Source: Vespa crabro
Taxonomy: Eukaryota > Arthropoda > Insecta > Hymenoptera > Vespidae
DNA: 64,000 bases
NCBI RefSeq assembly: GCF_910589235.1
Contig: NC_060956.1
Coordinates: forward strand, 5,320,400 to 5,384,399
Direction of reading: 5' to 3'
Position numbers and translations under genes: made by a program. Shown piece after piece: positions 14,542-27,594 of this stretch. The stretch's first letter is position 1. Every line of letters begins with the position of its first letter. The notes under the pieces were generated by a model, which saw only the letters and a list, made by a program, of their open reading frames with translations, was not told where the DNA came from and did not search any database.

Positions 14542-14606
14542 AACGCTCGGTCGGTCGGTCGGTCGATCGGTCGATCGGTCGGTAGGTCGATCGGTCGGTC
14601 GGTTGG
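14542..14606 (+). repeat. GGTC/GATC tetranucleotide array
   Basis: About 15 units of GGTC and GATC. On the minus strand it reads as repeated Thr-Asp-Arg-Pro. Confidence 0.9.
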
Positions 14607-15399
14607 ATGATTCCAAACGATGAATACGTCCAACCAATGGTCGACGAACGACATGTTAATTTCGGGGTTAAAAGAACCGCACGGCACGATTCGGCTCTTC
14701 CTCCTCTCCTCCCCCGAGGAATGTTACAAGAACGAAAGCTGCGCAGTATCTACATACATAGATACCGAAATCGCCATCTGTTACAAGCCGGAATCTCGAT
14801 TCGATCGGCCGATTTACAACAACGCGCCTGTTTATACACTGTACTCGAGAATATAATGGGACGAGAGCCTTCATGCGTATCGTGTATCAATGCAGATCCG
14901 TTCAATAGACAACACGAGAAGAGAATCGTATCGGGCCCTAGTTCCTCATCGTTCTGTGTTTACTTTGACGTACCCCTGTCATCGAAAGAAATTTAATAGG
15001 ATCCATCTTTCTATTGTTTATTATTAATAAAATTCTTTTCTACTATTGCATATAGATATTTTATCTAATATAAATTTTATATATGTATATATATATATAT
15101 CTATATATGAGTGAAAATTTATTTCGAATACGATAAAATTATTATACTTAATAGATAATGTCTAACCGACAGATAAAAAATGATAGTATAGGTAAAAGCC
15201 GATTCGAAAAAGGGATACCGTAGAAATGACACCTACCTACCATCGAAATTCAACCCTCCCTGATGTCATATCAATGCGACAAAAGAAATAGAAGAACGTA
15301 ACGGCGAATCCCGAAAGAAATCATACGATCGACGTGGCTTCCTCTCTGGTATTAATGCGTCGAAGGATTGGATTTTCGGCGTGCCTATGCGTAGCAACC

Positions 15400-15449
<50 letters not shown>

Positions 15450-15465
15450 CTCTCTCTCTCTCTTG
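15400..15465 (+). repeat. (CT)n microsatellite
   Basis: CT array with one TTTCTTT interruption. Confidence 0.95.
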
Positions 15466-16119
15466 TAGGATGGCACCCTCTTGGAAAAGCAGCCAACCAA
15501 CCCCTCCAACGAAGGGTAGAATCCCTCGATGCGTGGCCCGTTGATGCGCTCGTTAGCATATCATACGCATAGGGACGCGACTCTTCCATGGTGGGGAGGA
15601 AAAGGTGGAAGAGGGTTAAATTCTCAACCAATAAGGTGGCATTCGGTGCTCCCAACCTACCAGCAACCTTCGACCCCTCGAATCTACTCTTCGAACCCTC
15701 TCCGCGTCTCGAGTTTACCCCCTCTCTTTATATACCTCACCAACCCCTTCTATACTTACCTACGCTCATCTCTCCTATTGTATTTCGTATTCGGCTCTGC
15801 CTTTGCCTACCCACTTAGCGATTATTTGTCTATCCAATGGTCGGACAGGTCAAAGAACGTCTACGTTGATCCTCCCAGCGCCATTTTTTCTTATCCCCCT
15901 TCTCCGATCCGCTTCTCCGATTACTCTTAACGTTTATCCTTTAATGAATGACAGTTCATATTCGTAAGCTAATATATATATACCAATTAATCAATTTCAA
16001 AAAAATTAATCGTATTTAAATATGATTATTATAAAAATAAACCTCACATAAGTCTCCATAGAAAGTTTATATCTTCTATTACTTAAATTAAAAACGAAAA
16101 TTAGAAAGAATATTTTCAG

Positions 16120-16153
<34 letters not shown>

Positions 16154-16234
16154 TTGACGTATCGATGGAAATTTAACCTCAGGATGTAATAAAACAAACT
16201 ATGTTATACCTATGGGTTAATGTAATATATATAC

Positions 16235-16280
<46 letters not shown>

Positions 16281-16531
16281 AATACATACAAATATATAAA
16301 TATACGTATGTATTCGTCTATGCAACTATCGATAAGGTTATACGAAGTCGCTTGTAGAGCATCGTAATCGTCCGTCCACGGACGATGCAACGCCTACATA
16401 TCGAAATATCCGTGCAGATCGCATAAATGTCAACCTATAAAACCTTCGACGACTATCGTCCATGAAATCGTAATCTCCGTCTATATGGCGCTCGCATATT
16501 TCCCTCTTTTCTCCCTACTCTCTTACTCTCT

Positions 16532-16533
<2 letters not shown>

Positions 16534-16591
<58 letters not shown>
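16534..16591 (+). repeat. (CT)n microsatellite, pure
   Basis: About 58 uninterrupted bases of CT. Confidence 0.95.
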
Positions 16592-16594
<3 letters not shown>

Positions 16595-16903
16595 GACTGA
16601 TTTATATACTGCCTTATTACTCTTCGAAGAGAACGCTAAAAGACGACGAAGCGGCCATTACGGCTTGGCGATTAAAGAAAGAGATCCCATATCCGATGCA
16701 ATTATTCGAAACTGTAGCTTCCCCGGTATTATACTTATCTACGATAAGAGTTGAACGGAACGTTCGCTTCGGCGAGTCCTCGAGTGCATCTTTCGATCGT
16801 GGAACGTTCTTACTATACGAGGAAACATCGTCATTAACTGCGATCGAAGATCGAATGGTCTGTTACGAGTAGTGTATAAGTGTATAAAGAAAGAAAGAGG
16901 GAA

Positions 16904-16942
<39 letters not shown>

Positions 16943-17175
16943 AAAAAAAGACGAAAGAAAGAAAGAGAGAGAGAGAGAGAGAAGAGGATTGTAAAGATTC
17001 TATGAATACCACCGAAGCTCCCGAATCTTTTCCCGCGGTAGTTAAGTACAGATCTTCTCGAAGGACCAGATCGGATAAGATCGAAGGAACAGCGGCTAGT
17101 TCGACGGGTGACTCGAGATTGACAGGATGTCGCGATGAATCTCTGTGCTCGTTGGAGGTATCCGAGTAAAAGAGA

Positions 17176-17233
17176 AAAAGAGAGAGAGAGAGAGAGAGAG
17201 AAAAGAAGAAAAGAAAGAGAGAGAAAGAGAGAA

Positions 17234-17275
<42 letters not shown>
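17176..17275 (+). repeat. (GA)n joined to (TA)n
   Basis: GA/GAAA units up to 17236, then about 38 bases of TA with no spacer. Confidence 0.9.
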
Positions 17276-17279
<4 letters not shown>

Positions 17280-18188
17280 GAGGAATACGGTGACAGGAGG
17301 GGGCCATAGAACGATCCCGTGTGTTTACACACGGCTTTTCGCTAGACTGCACCGAGCATTTTCGTGTAGATACACGTATACGGCTTAAAAGGGCCGATAT
17401 TGGATGCGCTCATGGTTAAAGGAGCAGAGTATACGTGGTACCATACATATCTGTATACACCACCCTATATTATCCCATAGAGCTTCGATAGAAAAAGAAC
17501 ACAACTATTATTAGAAAAAGAGAGAAAGAGAGAGAAAGAGACAAAGAGAGAGAGAGAGAGAGAGAGAAAAAGAGAAAGAGAGAGAGAGAGAGAGAGGAAA
17601 AGAGAAAGAGAGATCGGGCTCTCCTTTTTGTCATTTTAAAATCTAATACGTTTCTGCCCTACGGGCTAGGACCGAGAGTATCAGGCGAGACCCAGTCGTT
17701 TCCCCCATTCGGAGTTTCTATGGCGGAAAATTTGTCCCGTTGTCGCATTCGTCCTGTCGCACGAACGAAGAGAGCTCGTGCCTCTCCTCCTTCAGTATTA
17801 CTCCTGCGGGCTAAGAGCCGTCACAACCTTATGGGACCAGGTCGTGCTTTTTATTTCTCTCTCTTCGAGAGTGTGAGAGAGAGAGAGAGAGAGAGATATC
17901 TGGCAGGTTCGTGTTCTCCTTCTTTTGCTCGTTGGTACAGGATTACCTTGGCAAACAACGAATGGCACAATGAAGTCCGGCAACTTGAATGGCTCGACTG
18001 TACCCGTAAGAGGGAGAGAGAGAAAGAGAGAGAAAGAGAAAATGATAGAGAGAAAGGGAGATAGAAATAGGGGGGAGAGGGGAGGTAATACCCACCGAAA
18101 ATTGTCATCCGCAGGATACCTCGCTTTGCCTGTCATACCGCGGGTATCGAATTTTATATATCCTGCCGCACGCTTCAAGGATTTTGAG

Positions 18189-18241
<53 letters not shown>

Positions 18242-18619
18242 ATCCTTTTCTAGAGGCTTTGTTCGAACTCAAAATCGAGACTCTCTTAAGTAAACGATAC
18301 TTTTCTTTAGTGATCTTAGTTAAAGAGAGAAAAGAAAAAAGAATAAAAAAAAAAAAAAAGACAAAACAAAAAAAAAAACTAAATCTTTGAAAACGATTCA
18401 TTCGTTGCTTTATCCCTCTTTCTCTTTTTCCTTCGTTTCTTATTTTTATTCTCCTTCTGATAAAATGTAGATCATTTCTATATAAATTATATCTATTCAT
18501 CGAAACTCTCCGGTTTAGTTTGCCTTTTAACGAATAGAGAAAATAGCGACCTTTTCGAGCCGACACCTGCTAGATATCCAATCGAACGTCCATCAGAATT
18601 CTCTTTCTCTATCTCTATC

Positions 18620-18671
<52 letters not shown>

Positions 18672-19127
18672 ACTCACTCACCGGTCAATTACAGATTATG
18701 GAACCGCGTGCCTATCGATAGCAAGACATGTAAATTACTCTACCGGCCGACGGAGGAGAGGTAGTTTCCCATTGAATCGATCTCCAGTTCGCATCAGCTC
18801 GAACGAAATGACGTATACATACAACATAGATAGATACTTGAGGATAAATAATCGTCTTGTATAATACGTGTATATGTAATACCTACGTGAAAAGATTGTA
18901 AATTCAAAAAGTAAGATATATATGTAGATATATATATATATGTGTGTGTGTGTGCATGTGTGTGTATATATATATATAAACGTAGACCCGTTTAACGAAC
19001 GATCTAAATAGGCGATCGCTTCGTGCAATGGGATTTTTCCCATTGTCCGACGTAACCACATCGATTAAGTTTAATGACGACGAAATGACGGCCGTCGTTC
19101 GATCGAGAACTCTCGAGAAATTGTTGC

Positions 19128-19160
<33 letters not shown>

Positions 19161-19568
19161 AATCTATGTCTATCTCCGTCCCTGTTTCTCTATCTCTCTC
19201 GGCATATGCAATCGCATGGAATCCAACTTTGACGTACATAGCACGATAGAAACCGTAGGATCCTTGACACGACTATTTCATTTCTCAGTGAAGCCCGATT
19301 CTGTTTTCGCCGAAGAGTTCTCAATCAAAGAGATATCTAGGTACTTACTTACCTTATACCATCGATTCGAGCGAACGAGACCTGATGTCTGTCACTATTT
19401 GCACGCGTTAACCGAACTTTGACCTTTCCGGATGTCTTTGCTCATGAATACACAGTCTTTAACCTTGCTCTCTTCTTATTAGTACCCATTGACCTGAATT
19501 ATCATGATATACGAAAATATTCAAAAGCTTACCTGTTTCATGTTTATTACAGATTCTTTGTATATAAA

Positions 19569-19610
<42 letters not shown>

Positions 19611-19658
19611 ATATGTATGCGTTATATCTATATCTGATATAAATACATACGTACATGA

Positions 19659-19704
<46 letters not shown>

Positions 19705-19722
19705 AGAGAGAGAGAGAGAGAT
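19569..19722 (+). repeat. GA-TA-GA compound repeat
   Basis: GA 19571-19607, a short unique spacer, TA 19660-19702, then GA to 19722. Confidence 0.9.
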
Positions 19723-20340
19723 AGATAGGAGATACATTGGACAAGATATTACGAACTATCGTGCATAAACATCAAACGTAACCGATGCCAGATTCACATA
19801 GGTATATACCACACAAATTCAGGACGTATTATAAGCGTCACGCGAACCGTACACTCTCGGATATAAAAAGCACATGGATGTGTATCTAATGTCTATGTAA
19901 AGACGCAAAGCTGGATTCTGGATATTTTATACATAGACTACGTTCATATGTAGTAGATAGGTATGTACTTACTTAGGTTCGAACGTCGAGATCCTGGCCG
20001 GCGCAAGAAAATGCAAAGCACGCGAAGAAGCGCACTTAATAAATGCAGTAACGAGTCCCTCCGCGTTCTACATTTTATCTCTCCGCGTAGGATAGAGGAC
20101 GCCGTACGTATCTGCATACAATTGACGTTGATGAATGCACATAACACATACAATAAAGATCGTCCTTTATATAGTATGGAGTGGCGGGGAAGGGGGAGGG
20201 GTGGCAGGAAAGGGAGGAATCCGCATTTGCTTCAAGAAACTTCAAAAATTAAAAACAATTTTAATTTACTTCGACATGTGCATTGGCGATTCTCAAAGAG
20301 AAAGAATTAAAAAGAGAAAAGAAAGAGAAATAAAGTAAAT

Positions 20341-20373
<33 letters not shown>

Positions 20374-20400
20374 ATTTTTTAAATGGGACATCCTTATCCA

Positions 20401-21608
20401 CCTAAGATTTCATTGCTCTATACGCAAAAGAAAATGGAAGTCGGATCCTTTGAGTCACATTTTCCTCTTCTTCTCTCTTTCACAATCGAAGAGATAAAAA
20501 TTCAATAAGCGAGAAGAAAGATCGAATTGTAGGATCTATTTGTAGGAAAAAAAAAAGAAAAAAAAAGAAAGAAAGAAGAAAGAGAGAAGGAAGAAAAGAT
20601 TTGAAGAAAGAAAGAAAGAAAAAAAAACAATGCTGATCCGATGCACAACGGCCGTTGTGATCGTAAGATTCGATGGAAGTTTTAACAAGTAGCAAGAAAA
20701 GATTTAAGAAGTGCGAACGACCGTAGACAAGGCGAAAAGACGTGTTGGGTATAAAAATAACTTTTGGATCGTCCGGGATAAACATTTTCCCAATGGATTC
20801 GAAAGAGACTCGCGACTTACTAATCCAGTCGAGTTTATGCGACGCGTTTATTATGAAAATGTTGACAGGAAAATTGAATTTTTTCCTTTGGAAAAAAAAA
20901 GAAAAGAAAAAAACAGGCAATGCAAATTTTCTTCTTCTTCATCTTCATCTTCATCTTCATTTTCATTTTTCATCTTCATCTTTCGTCATCATTTTTATCT
21001 TCGCGTGCTTTTATCTTCGTTTATTCAACATCATCAAGATAACCATACTTCAATTTCGCGAAAGTAGCTTTATCTCTCGTATGAAATCGTATCGATTAAA
21101 AGAAACGTAAACTTGCGTAAGCGAGGGACCCTCCCAACAGCAGGAAACATCGTTCTCGCCATCGAGATCGCTTTATACTTTATATTAACCTTGTAAACGA
21201 GTACGTGTCTTAGAAATCGAACGCGTTTAACATAAATCGTTATGTCGATTCTCGGTGGCTTCTTTCATAATCTTCCTTCGTAAAAAAAAAAAAAAAAAAA
21301 AAAGAAAAAAAAGGAAGAAGAAGAAAAAAAAGAAACGCCGCAGAAGAAAAAATTTACTATTATAATTTCTAGATAATTAGACAAAATTCGAAACGAATAA
21401 TTTATTTTCCAGGATATTAATATATTATTATGATAATTAATAGCAAGTAAAATTTAACGAACATTCGTTTTTCTTCTATTCTGTCTCTTCTTTTTTTTTT
21501 TTCTTTCTTTCTTTTTTCTTTCTTTTCCCTTACGCACAAACTCAATAAATGAATGGCTGCTTATTTCTTTTATATACAAATCGGAATTCTATCCAATGAT
21601 AAATATTT

Positions 21609-21652
<44 letters not shown>

Positions 21653-21887
21653 CAATTACAAAATGGAGTGTAAGAAATTCATTTTATACTCCCCCTTTTT
21701 TATCTTCTTCTTCTTCTCCTCCTCCTCACCCTTTTTTTTCTTTTCTTACTATTTCTTTTTTTTTTTCTAATCCTCATTCCGCCCGAATTTTTCAGAGAGC
21801 AAAACGACGACTGAGCCAGTGCTATCGGCGTCGGTGGAATTAGATTTACAGCCGCGTAAAGATCGGCCGAAACGAGCGTGCTCGCCA

Positions 21888-21936
<49 letters not shown>

Positions 21937-22112
21937 TCTTTTTCTCTTTTTCACATGCGTACTACATACGTACACGCGCTCACGGATTATACGTGCTGGA
22001 CATATGCTCTCGCGTGCGTGCTACGACAGAACGATGAAAATACACGAGACATGAAAGATACGCGTTCGTTTCTATCTCTTCTTTCTATGTCCTTTCGACG
22101 TCTGCAAGTAAA

Positions 22113-22158
<46 letters not shown>

Positions 22159-24193
22159 AGACGAAGCTTTTTATTAAGTTCAAGTAATTAGTAACGATTC
22201 GTTCTTTCGTGCTTTCGAATTTGCCGTTGCAAGTGTCACGGAATTACTGATCGACGAGGTCCTCTTATTTAACCTCATGCAGGATCTTCCGACACCGTCT
22301 AATACATCTTTACCTATGTATATGTAAAAGAAAGAGAAGGAAAGAGAAAGATAGATGAGAGAGAGATAGATGAGAGAGAGAAAGAGAGAGGGAGAGATAG
22401 GTAGACTGTTAGAGAATGGATCTCAACGCGTTCGAATACATCGCATCGAAAATTCTGTTGCATAACTGAGATTAGTTGAAAGATATTAACCTAATGCAAA
22501 GATAATGGCGATAATTTATGTATGAGCTAGCGATACATTGAATTTCGTAAAAAATATTTAACGAAAATTGATTGGCGTGGGAGACATATTTATGGTTGAT
22601 TGGCAGAAAATTTAACTTAATTTATTCGATTACGTATTAAAATTTATAAGATTAGAAAATGATCCTATCGTATTTTGTTAAAATATATCGAATTAAGCAG
22701 AAAGATCTCCTTGATTATTTTGTTATGAACTAAGGCCAATAGATACGATGTTAATTTGTAATGGTAACTATCGATCATCAATCAAACTGACTCTCCGAGA
22801 TTCGTATTGAAATCGAGATTAATATTGAAAAAGTCGTTTACTTAGAACTATAAAAAAAAGAGTAAAAAAAAAAAAAAAGAAATGTTGAAAAAAGGAGAGA
22901 AAAAATAATGAAAAAAAAGAGAAAGAATAAAATCAATATAAAATAAAGTAGAACGAAGAGAAATGTTGCATGAGCGCATGGAAAATCGTGATTTGGAGTG
23001 GAGGGAAAGGTGAATAAAAAAAAAAAAACTTGGCAAGGCATTTTGACTGACCTTTCGTTGATTCGCATAATTCGTTATTTCGAACGTAAATTAACGAATA
23101 TTGGTACCATTCTCTTCGTGATAAAAAGATAAAATAAATTCAATGAAATGATATAAAATAAAATATGACGGAGATAAACGTTGAATGACTAGAGATGAAA
23201 AATCGAGGGGGAAAAAATTTTTACAACTCGTAGGTATTGACCTTTCGTTTATTCGCATAACTCGTTATTTCGGAAAGCTGACCACGCTCGACTTGATAAC
23301 CTTTACGATCCAACCGAAAATCTCGTGAATATCCCTCATGAGATTTCTCGTGAATCGGCTCGCTCTCTCTCTCTTTTTCTCTCTCTCTCTCTCTCTCTCT
23401 GTCTCTTTCAAACAATGACGTCGATACCCTTTTTCTTTCTACGTGTCCCCGCTGCAAGGGTGGTCCTAGATGGACATACAATAAACATATCTTATAGGCA
23501 ATACCATTTTGTACGCGACCCTCACGTTCAACACGAAACACCAAAGCCATTTCTTTCGCAAGGATGAGCACGATTTCAAAGGCGCGTTACGTTTTTCCCT
23601 GAACGACATATAAACATAGTACCAAAGTGAGAGAAGAAATATACACAACACAATGATGACGATGATAGAAAAATAAACATAGATTTTTTTCTTTTTTTTT
23701 TTTATGTCATATCGATGCAATTTCTATTATTTAGATTATTATACATTGTCACGATGATCCATGAAAATTCTTGTTGTCAAATTTTTTATAAAAATATTCT
23801 TTCTCGAAATATTATATCCCTGAAAGAAAAACAATATAATCTTATTAAACTAATAAAAATGTTCTTACATTTATTATTGAAATTATATATAAATGTATAT
23901 ATATTAATTTATTTTATATTTTCTAAGCGATATCTATGTTATATAAATTTTCTTTTTAAGTCGACAAAAATCTTTCTCTCTTTCTCTCTCTATATAAACA
24001 CACACACACACACACACACATGCAAATGTATAAATTATAAATACAAATAAATTTCTATATACCATAAGCATGTTACTCTATAATATCTAACATTCATTCG
24101 ATAGGACTTCGGCGAAACTTGTTATAGAGGACCGATTTCATTCCCCATGGGAAGCATCGAGAATTGTATGAAAAAAAGAAAGAGAGAAAAAGG

Positions 24194-24264
<71 letters not shown>

Positions 24265-24714
24265 CTCCCGATCGAAGCAGTCTTGTTCGCGGGACGAACA
24301 CGTGTAAGAAAAATAGACCGAGCTGCTGAGTGAAACGCGTACAGGGCGGACGTTCTTTTATTTACATCCGAGATACGATGGTCTCTTAAGATGTTTACCT
24401 CCCCTCCCGAAGTCGTCTCGCCCTACGAGACAGAACCACGGCTACAGATGTTGTTCATTAACGCTAACGACACGATGTTACGGTAATGCGAAATCGATTC
24501 GACGGAATTCCACCGTCTCGTTCTTCTTGCGATTTCTTCTTCTGTATATACATCGTTTAATACATATATATATATATATATATGTGTGTGTATATATAGA
24601 CATATAAAAAATATATATATATGTATATCTACTTATCCATTCAATCATACATTAACGCATTGCACATCCGTACATCCATGCATCCATATATTCATACATT
24701 GTACATGATGTGAA

Positions 24715-24758
<44 letters not shown>

Positions 24759-25130
24759 CTTTAAAAAATAGAAAGATTTAGAATACAATTCCTTTTACAT
24801 GTCATATACATTAATTTACGATTCCTAAGATCGACGAGAAGCTACAATCTTAACGAACGAGTAACATTCAGAAGGATAAATAGAAGACCGAAAGAAGAAA
24901 GCCAATTAACGAGGAGACGCGAAAGAGAGAAAGAAAAAAAGACAGGGAAAAGAAATAAAACGAAAAGGGGGAAAATGAAAAAAAGAAAAAAAAAGAAAGA
25001 AAGCAAAAGAAAAAAGAAAAAAAAAGAAGAGAGATAGTACGACGAAGACGAAGACGAAGAATAAGGGTACGAGAGGACGCGAGACGTCGAGAAGGATTTA
25101 TTAAAAAGTAGGCGCGAATTCTCGAGTAGT
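20401..25130. other. gene-free repeat-rich flank
   Basis: No supportable gene. Repeats: A/G-rich 20550-20630; CTTCAT-like 20930-20990; poly-A 21284-21303; GA 21617-21650, 22117-22155 and 24215-24262; CT 21892-21930 and 23363-23402; CA 24000-24020; TA 24718-24756. Unique AT-rich DNA at 22400-23330 shows nothing recognisable. Confidence 0.7.
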
Positions 25131-25865
25131 AAGGGATGACGAAGTGGTCATGGAAGGAAGGAAGGAAAGAAGGAAGGAAGGAAGGAAGGAAGGAAGATCG
25201 AGGAACGAGCGTGCCGCCGGTGAACAAAGTTCTGACGGAAGAATTCGAAAGTTGGGCGGGCGTATATAGAGCGTGGGTATATCATGGGAGTGAGAGCGCA
25301 TATGAACGTGTGTAGTAGCGAAGCATAGAGAGTCAGTTTGGGAGTCACTTTCTCGGTCGCTATTTTCGTTTCGGCAGTTTTCGAGACGCAAAAGTGAAAA
25401 TAAAACGAAAAAAAAAAAAAAAAAAGAGAAGAAAAAAGGAGAAGACGAGAAAAAGAAAAAAGGAACCCGCGAGGAGTTTCTTCGTGTGCCCCTCCCCTCC
25501 CCTCCCCTCCCGTCCCTCCCACCCCACCCCTTAGCCCCTCTTGCTTGATCTACGCTCGTAGTGGAGCGAGAGCGTTGCAGCTTCCTGATTTATCGACCGA
25601 CCTCCACCCCTCCCTCCCTCCCTTCTTCCTCATCCCTGCCTCCCATCCTCCTCCTACTCCTCGTACTCTTCTTCCTCGCTGCTTCTTCCTTCTTCCTTTC
25701 CCTCCTCCCCCTCTACCACACATTACCGTACGCGTTCTCCGACCTAGCAGTGACATCGAAGGCATCACTATTGTGCGCTCGGCTATCCGTCTGAAATGCA
25801 TTTTTATAAATAGAATCCGCCGCAGATATCTCCCTGGTTCTCCGACAATTCGGCTCTCAAGCTAA
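25131..25865. promoter_or_regulatory. GC-richer island, possible promoter
   Basis: A marked rise in GC relative to its surroundings. It holds a TATATAGA word at 25265, TCAGTTTGGG near 25334 (insect initiator-like TCAGT) and C-rich runs at 25490-25690. Candidate only: no exon was found to go with it. Confidence 0.25.
25150..25197 (+). repeat. (GGAA)n tetranucleotide array
   Basis: About 11 GGAA/GGAAA units. On the minus strand it reads as repeated Leu-Pro-Ser-Phe. Confidence 0.95.
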
Positions 25866-25893
25866 CCTTCTCTTTCTCTTTCTCTCTCTCTTC

Positions 25894-25943
<50 letters not shown>

Positions 25944-26296
25944 ATCTATCTTTCTCTCTGTTACTGTCTCTTTCGCTCTTACTTCTATCAGCCACGCACG
26001 TCTTCTGTCCCTTCTCCCTTACTGACGAAAAAAGCCACTGTGGCGCGTGCTCAGCCATCGACTTAAAGCCGGATGGTACGGTATTCCCTCGTCCCACTCG
26101 ATTTTCTATCGTCTCTCTCTCTCTCTCTCTCTTTTTATTTATTTATTTATTTCTTTTTGTTTCTTTTTTTCCTCCTCCCCTCTTATCGAACTCACCCAAT
26201 TCGTTATTTTCTCTTCGTTCGTGATCGATCTAGCGATCTTTCATATTTACAATGCAATCCTGATAATAATTAATTATTATGTTACGTATATAAGTG

Positions 26297-26343
26297 AGTA
26301 TATAAGTAAGTAAGTAACTAAGTAAATAAGTAAGTAAGTAAGA
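26297..26343 (+). repeat. (AAGT)n tetranucleotide array
   Basis: About 11 units of AAGT with one AACT and one AAAT variant. Confidence 0.9.
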
Positions 26344-27530
26344 ACATTTTGTGTTCGTTTCTATGTCCTTCGGTATTACCGGATATATACGTCAGCGGCC
26401 ATTAAATAAACTATTCGCGATTTGCCATGATTATATGTCAGAGAATTTCGTGATTTATCGTATCCGCGTGTAGAGGTTTGAATTCTTAAAGAAATCCCAT
26501 GTCGGTTCCTATGAATTTCGATACGTGCTGCTACAAAATTTCTTTCTTTCTTTTTTTTTTTTTTTTTATTTTTTTTTTTTTCCTTTTTTTTTTTATTTTT
26601 TGAACTTCTCTCCAAAACGCACACGTTTGTAATTTATTTTCAAAGAAACGTATAATATCTCTTCAGTTTAGTTACTGATCATTTATCATCTTCTTCTTCT
26701 TCTTCTATTTTTTTCCTTTTATTTCTTGTTCTTTACTATTTTATTACTTTTTCTTAATTTCGTCGAAGAAGAAATTTTGCAATTTCGATACATTTCGATA
26801 TTTCAAATACTTCGATGTTTGAAATCATCTCCGATAAGATATACATCTTCGTTTGATTGATGAAACGAATCAATAGAATATTTTATTTATTATCGAACAA
26901 TTGTTATTGAAATATATACGTATGTATTATAGATAGTATTTAAATATACATACATACATACATACATACATACAAATATATATATATATATATATATGTT
27001 TAAATAATTATAATGGAAAGGATTATAAAAAAAAAATAATCCTTCAATGGATCTTTTATAAGCGTATATTGAATAAACGTAAACGTTTAGAAAAATGTGT
27101 GATCCCCGTCGCTTTGTAATTGAAGCGATATCGTTTTGATTGCTCTTCCGTAAATTATCAATCGCCTGGAGGGTTCTAAAGTATCCGCGCGAGTCGAGAC
27201 GGTTGGGAAAAGCGATATCACGTTCGAGCGCGTAATATCTTCTCGCCCGAAGGTGAAAAACGGAAGGGTACGAGGGGGAGAAAGGAAGACGAGAGAGTGT
27301 TTGCGGAGTAACGCGAAACCTCAACGACGGCCATCCGTTTGCCACGACCCCCTCAGATTTTTCAAACCCTTATTGATATAATGTAATATTAATGCTCGAA
27401 ATGCTAGTCCTGGCACGCTTACGGTTTGTCAATATTGAAAGATATCTTCGATACCCTAGAGTGCCTTTCGAAAAAAAGAAAAAATAATATATATATGTGT
27501 GTCTATATGTATAATATCTATATCTATCTA

Positions 27531-27594
<64 letters not shown>

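Larger units (their letters stand above)
13061..20400. other. gene-free repeat-rich flank, densest GA/CT zone
   Basis: No supportable gene. (GA/CT)n arrays lie at 13330-13382, 13563-13608, 13817-13848, 14138-14183, 15402-15465, 16120-16150, 16534-16591, 16897-16983, 17176-17236, 17515-17612, 17874-17896, 18190-18230, 18625-18667, 19133-19160, 19571-19607 and 20347-20373, roughly one per 450 bases. Tetranucleotide tracts are at 14285-14360 (CTCA-like) and 14542-14606. Confidence 0.7.

Noticed and set aside
14607..14996. 129-codon non-repetitive frame
   Set aside because: Overlapping open frames on the other strand, no recognisable motif, and it begins inside a GGTC repeat. Probably chance.
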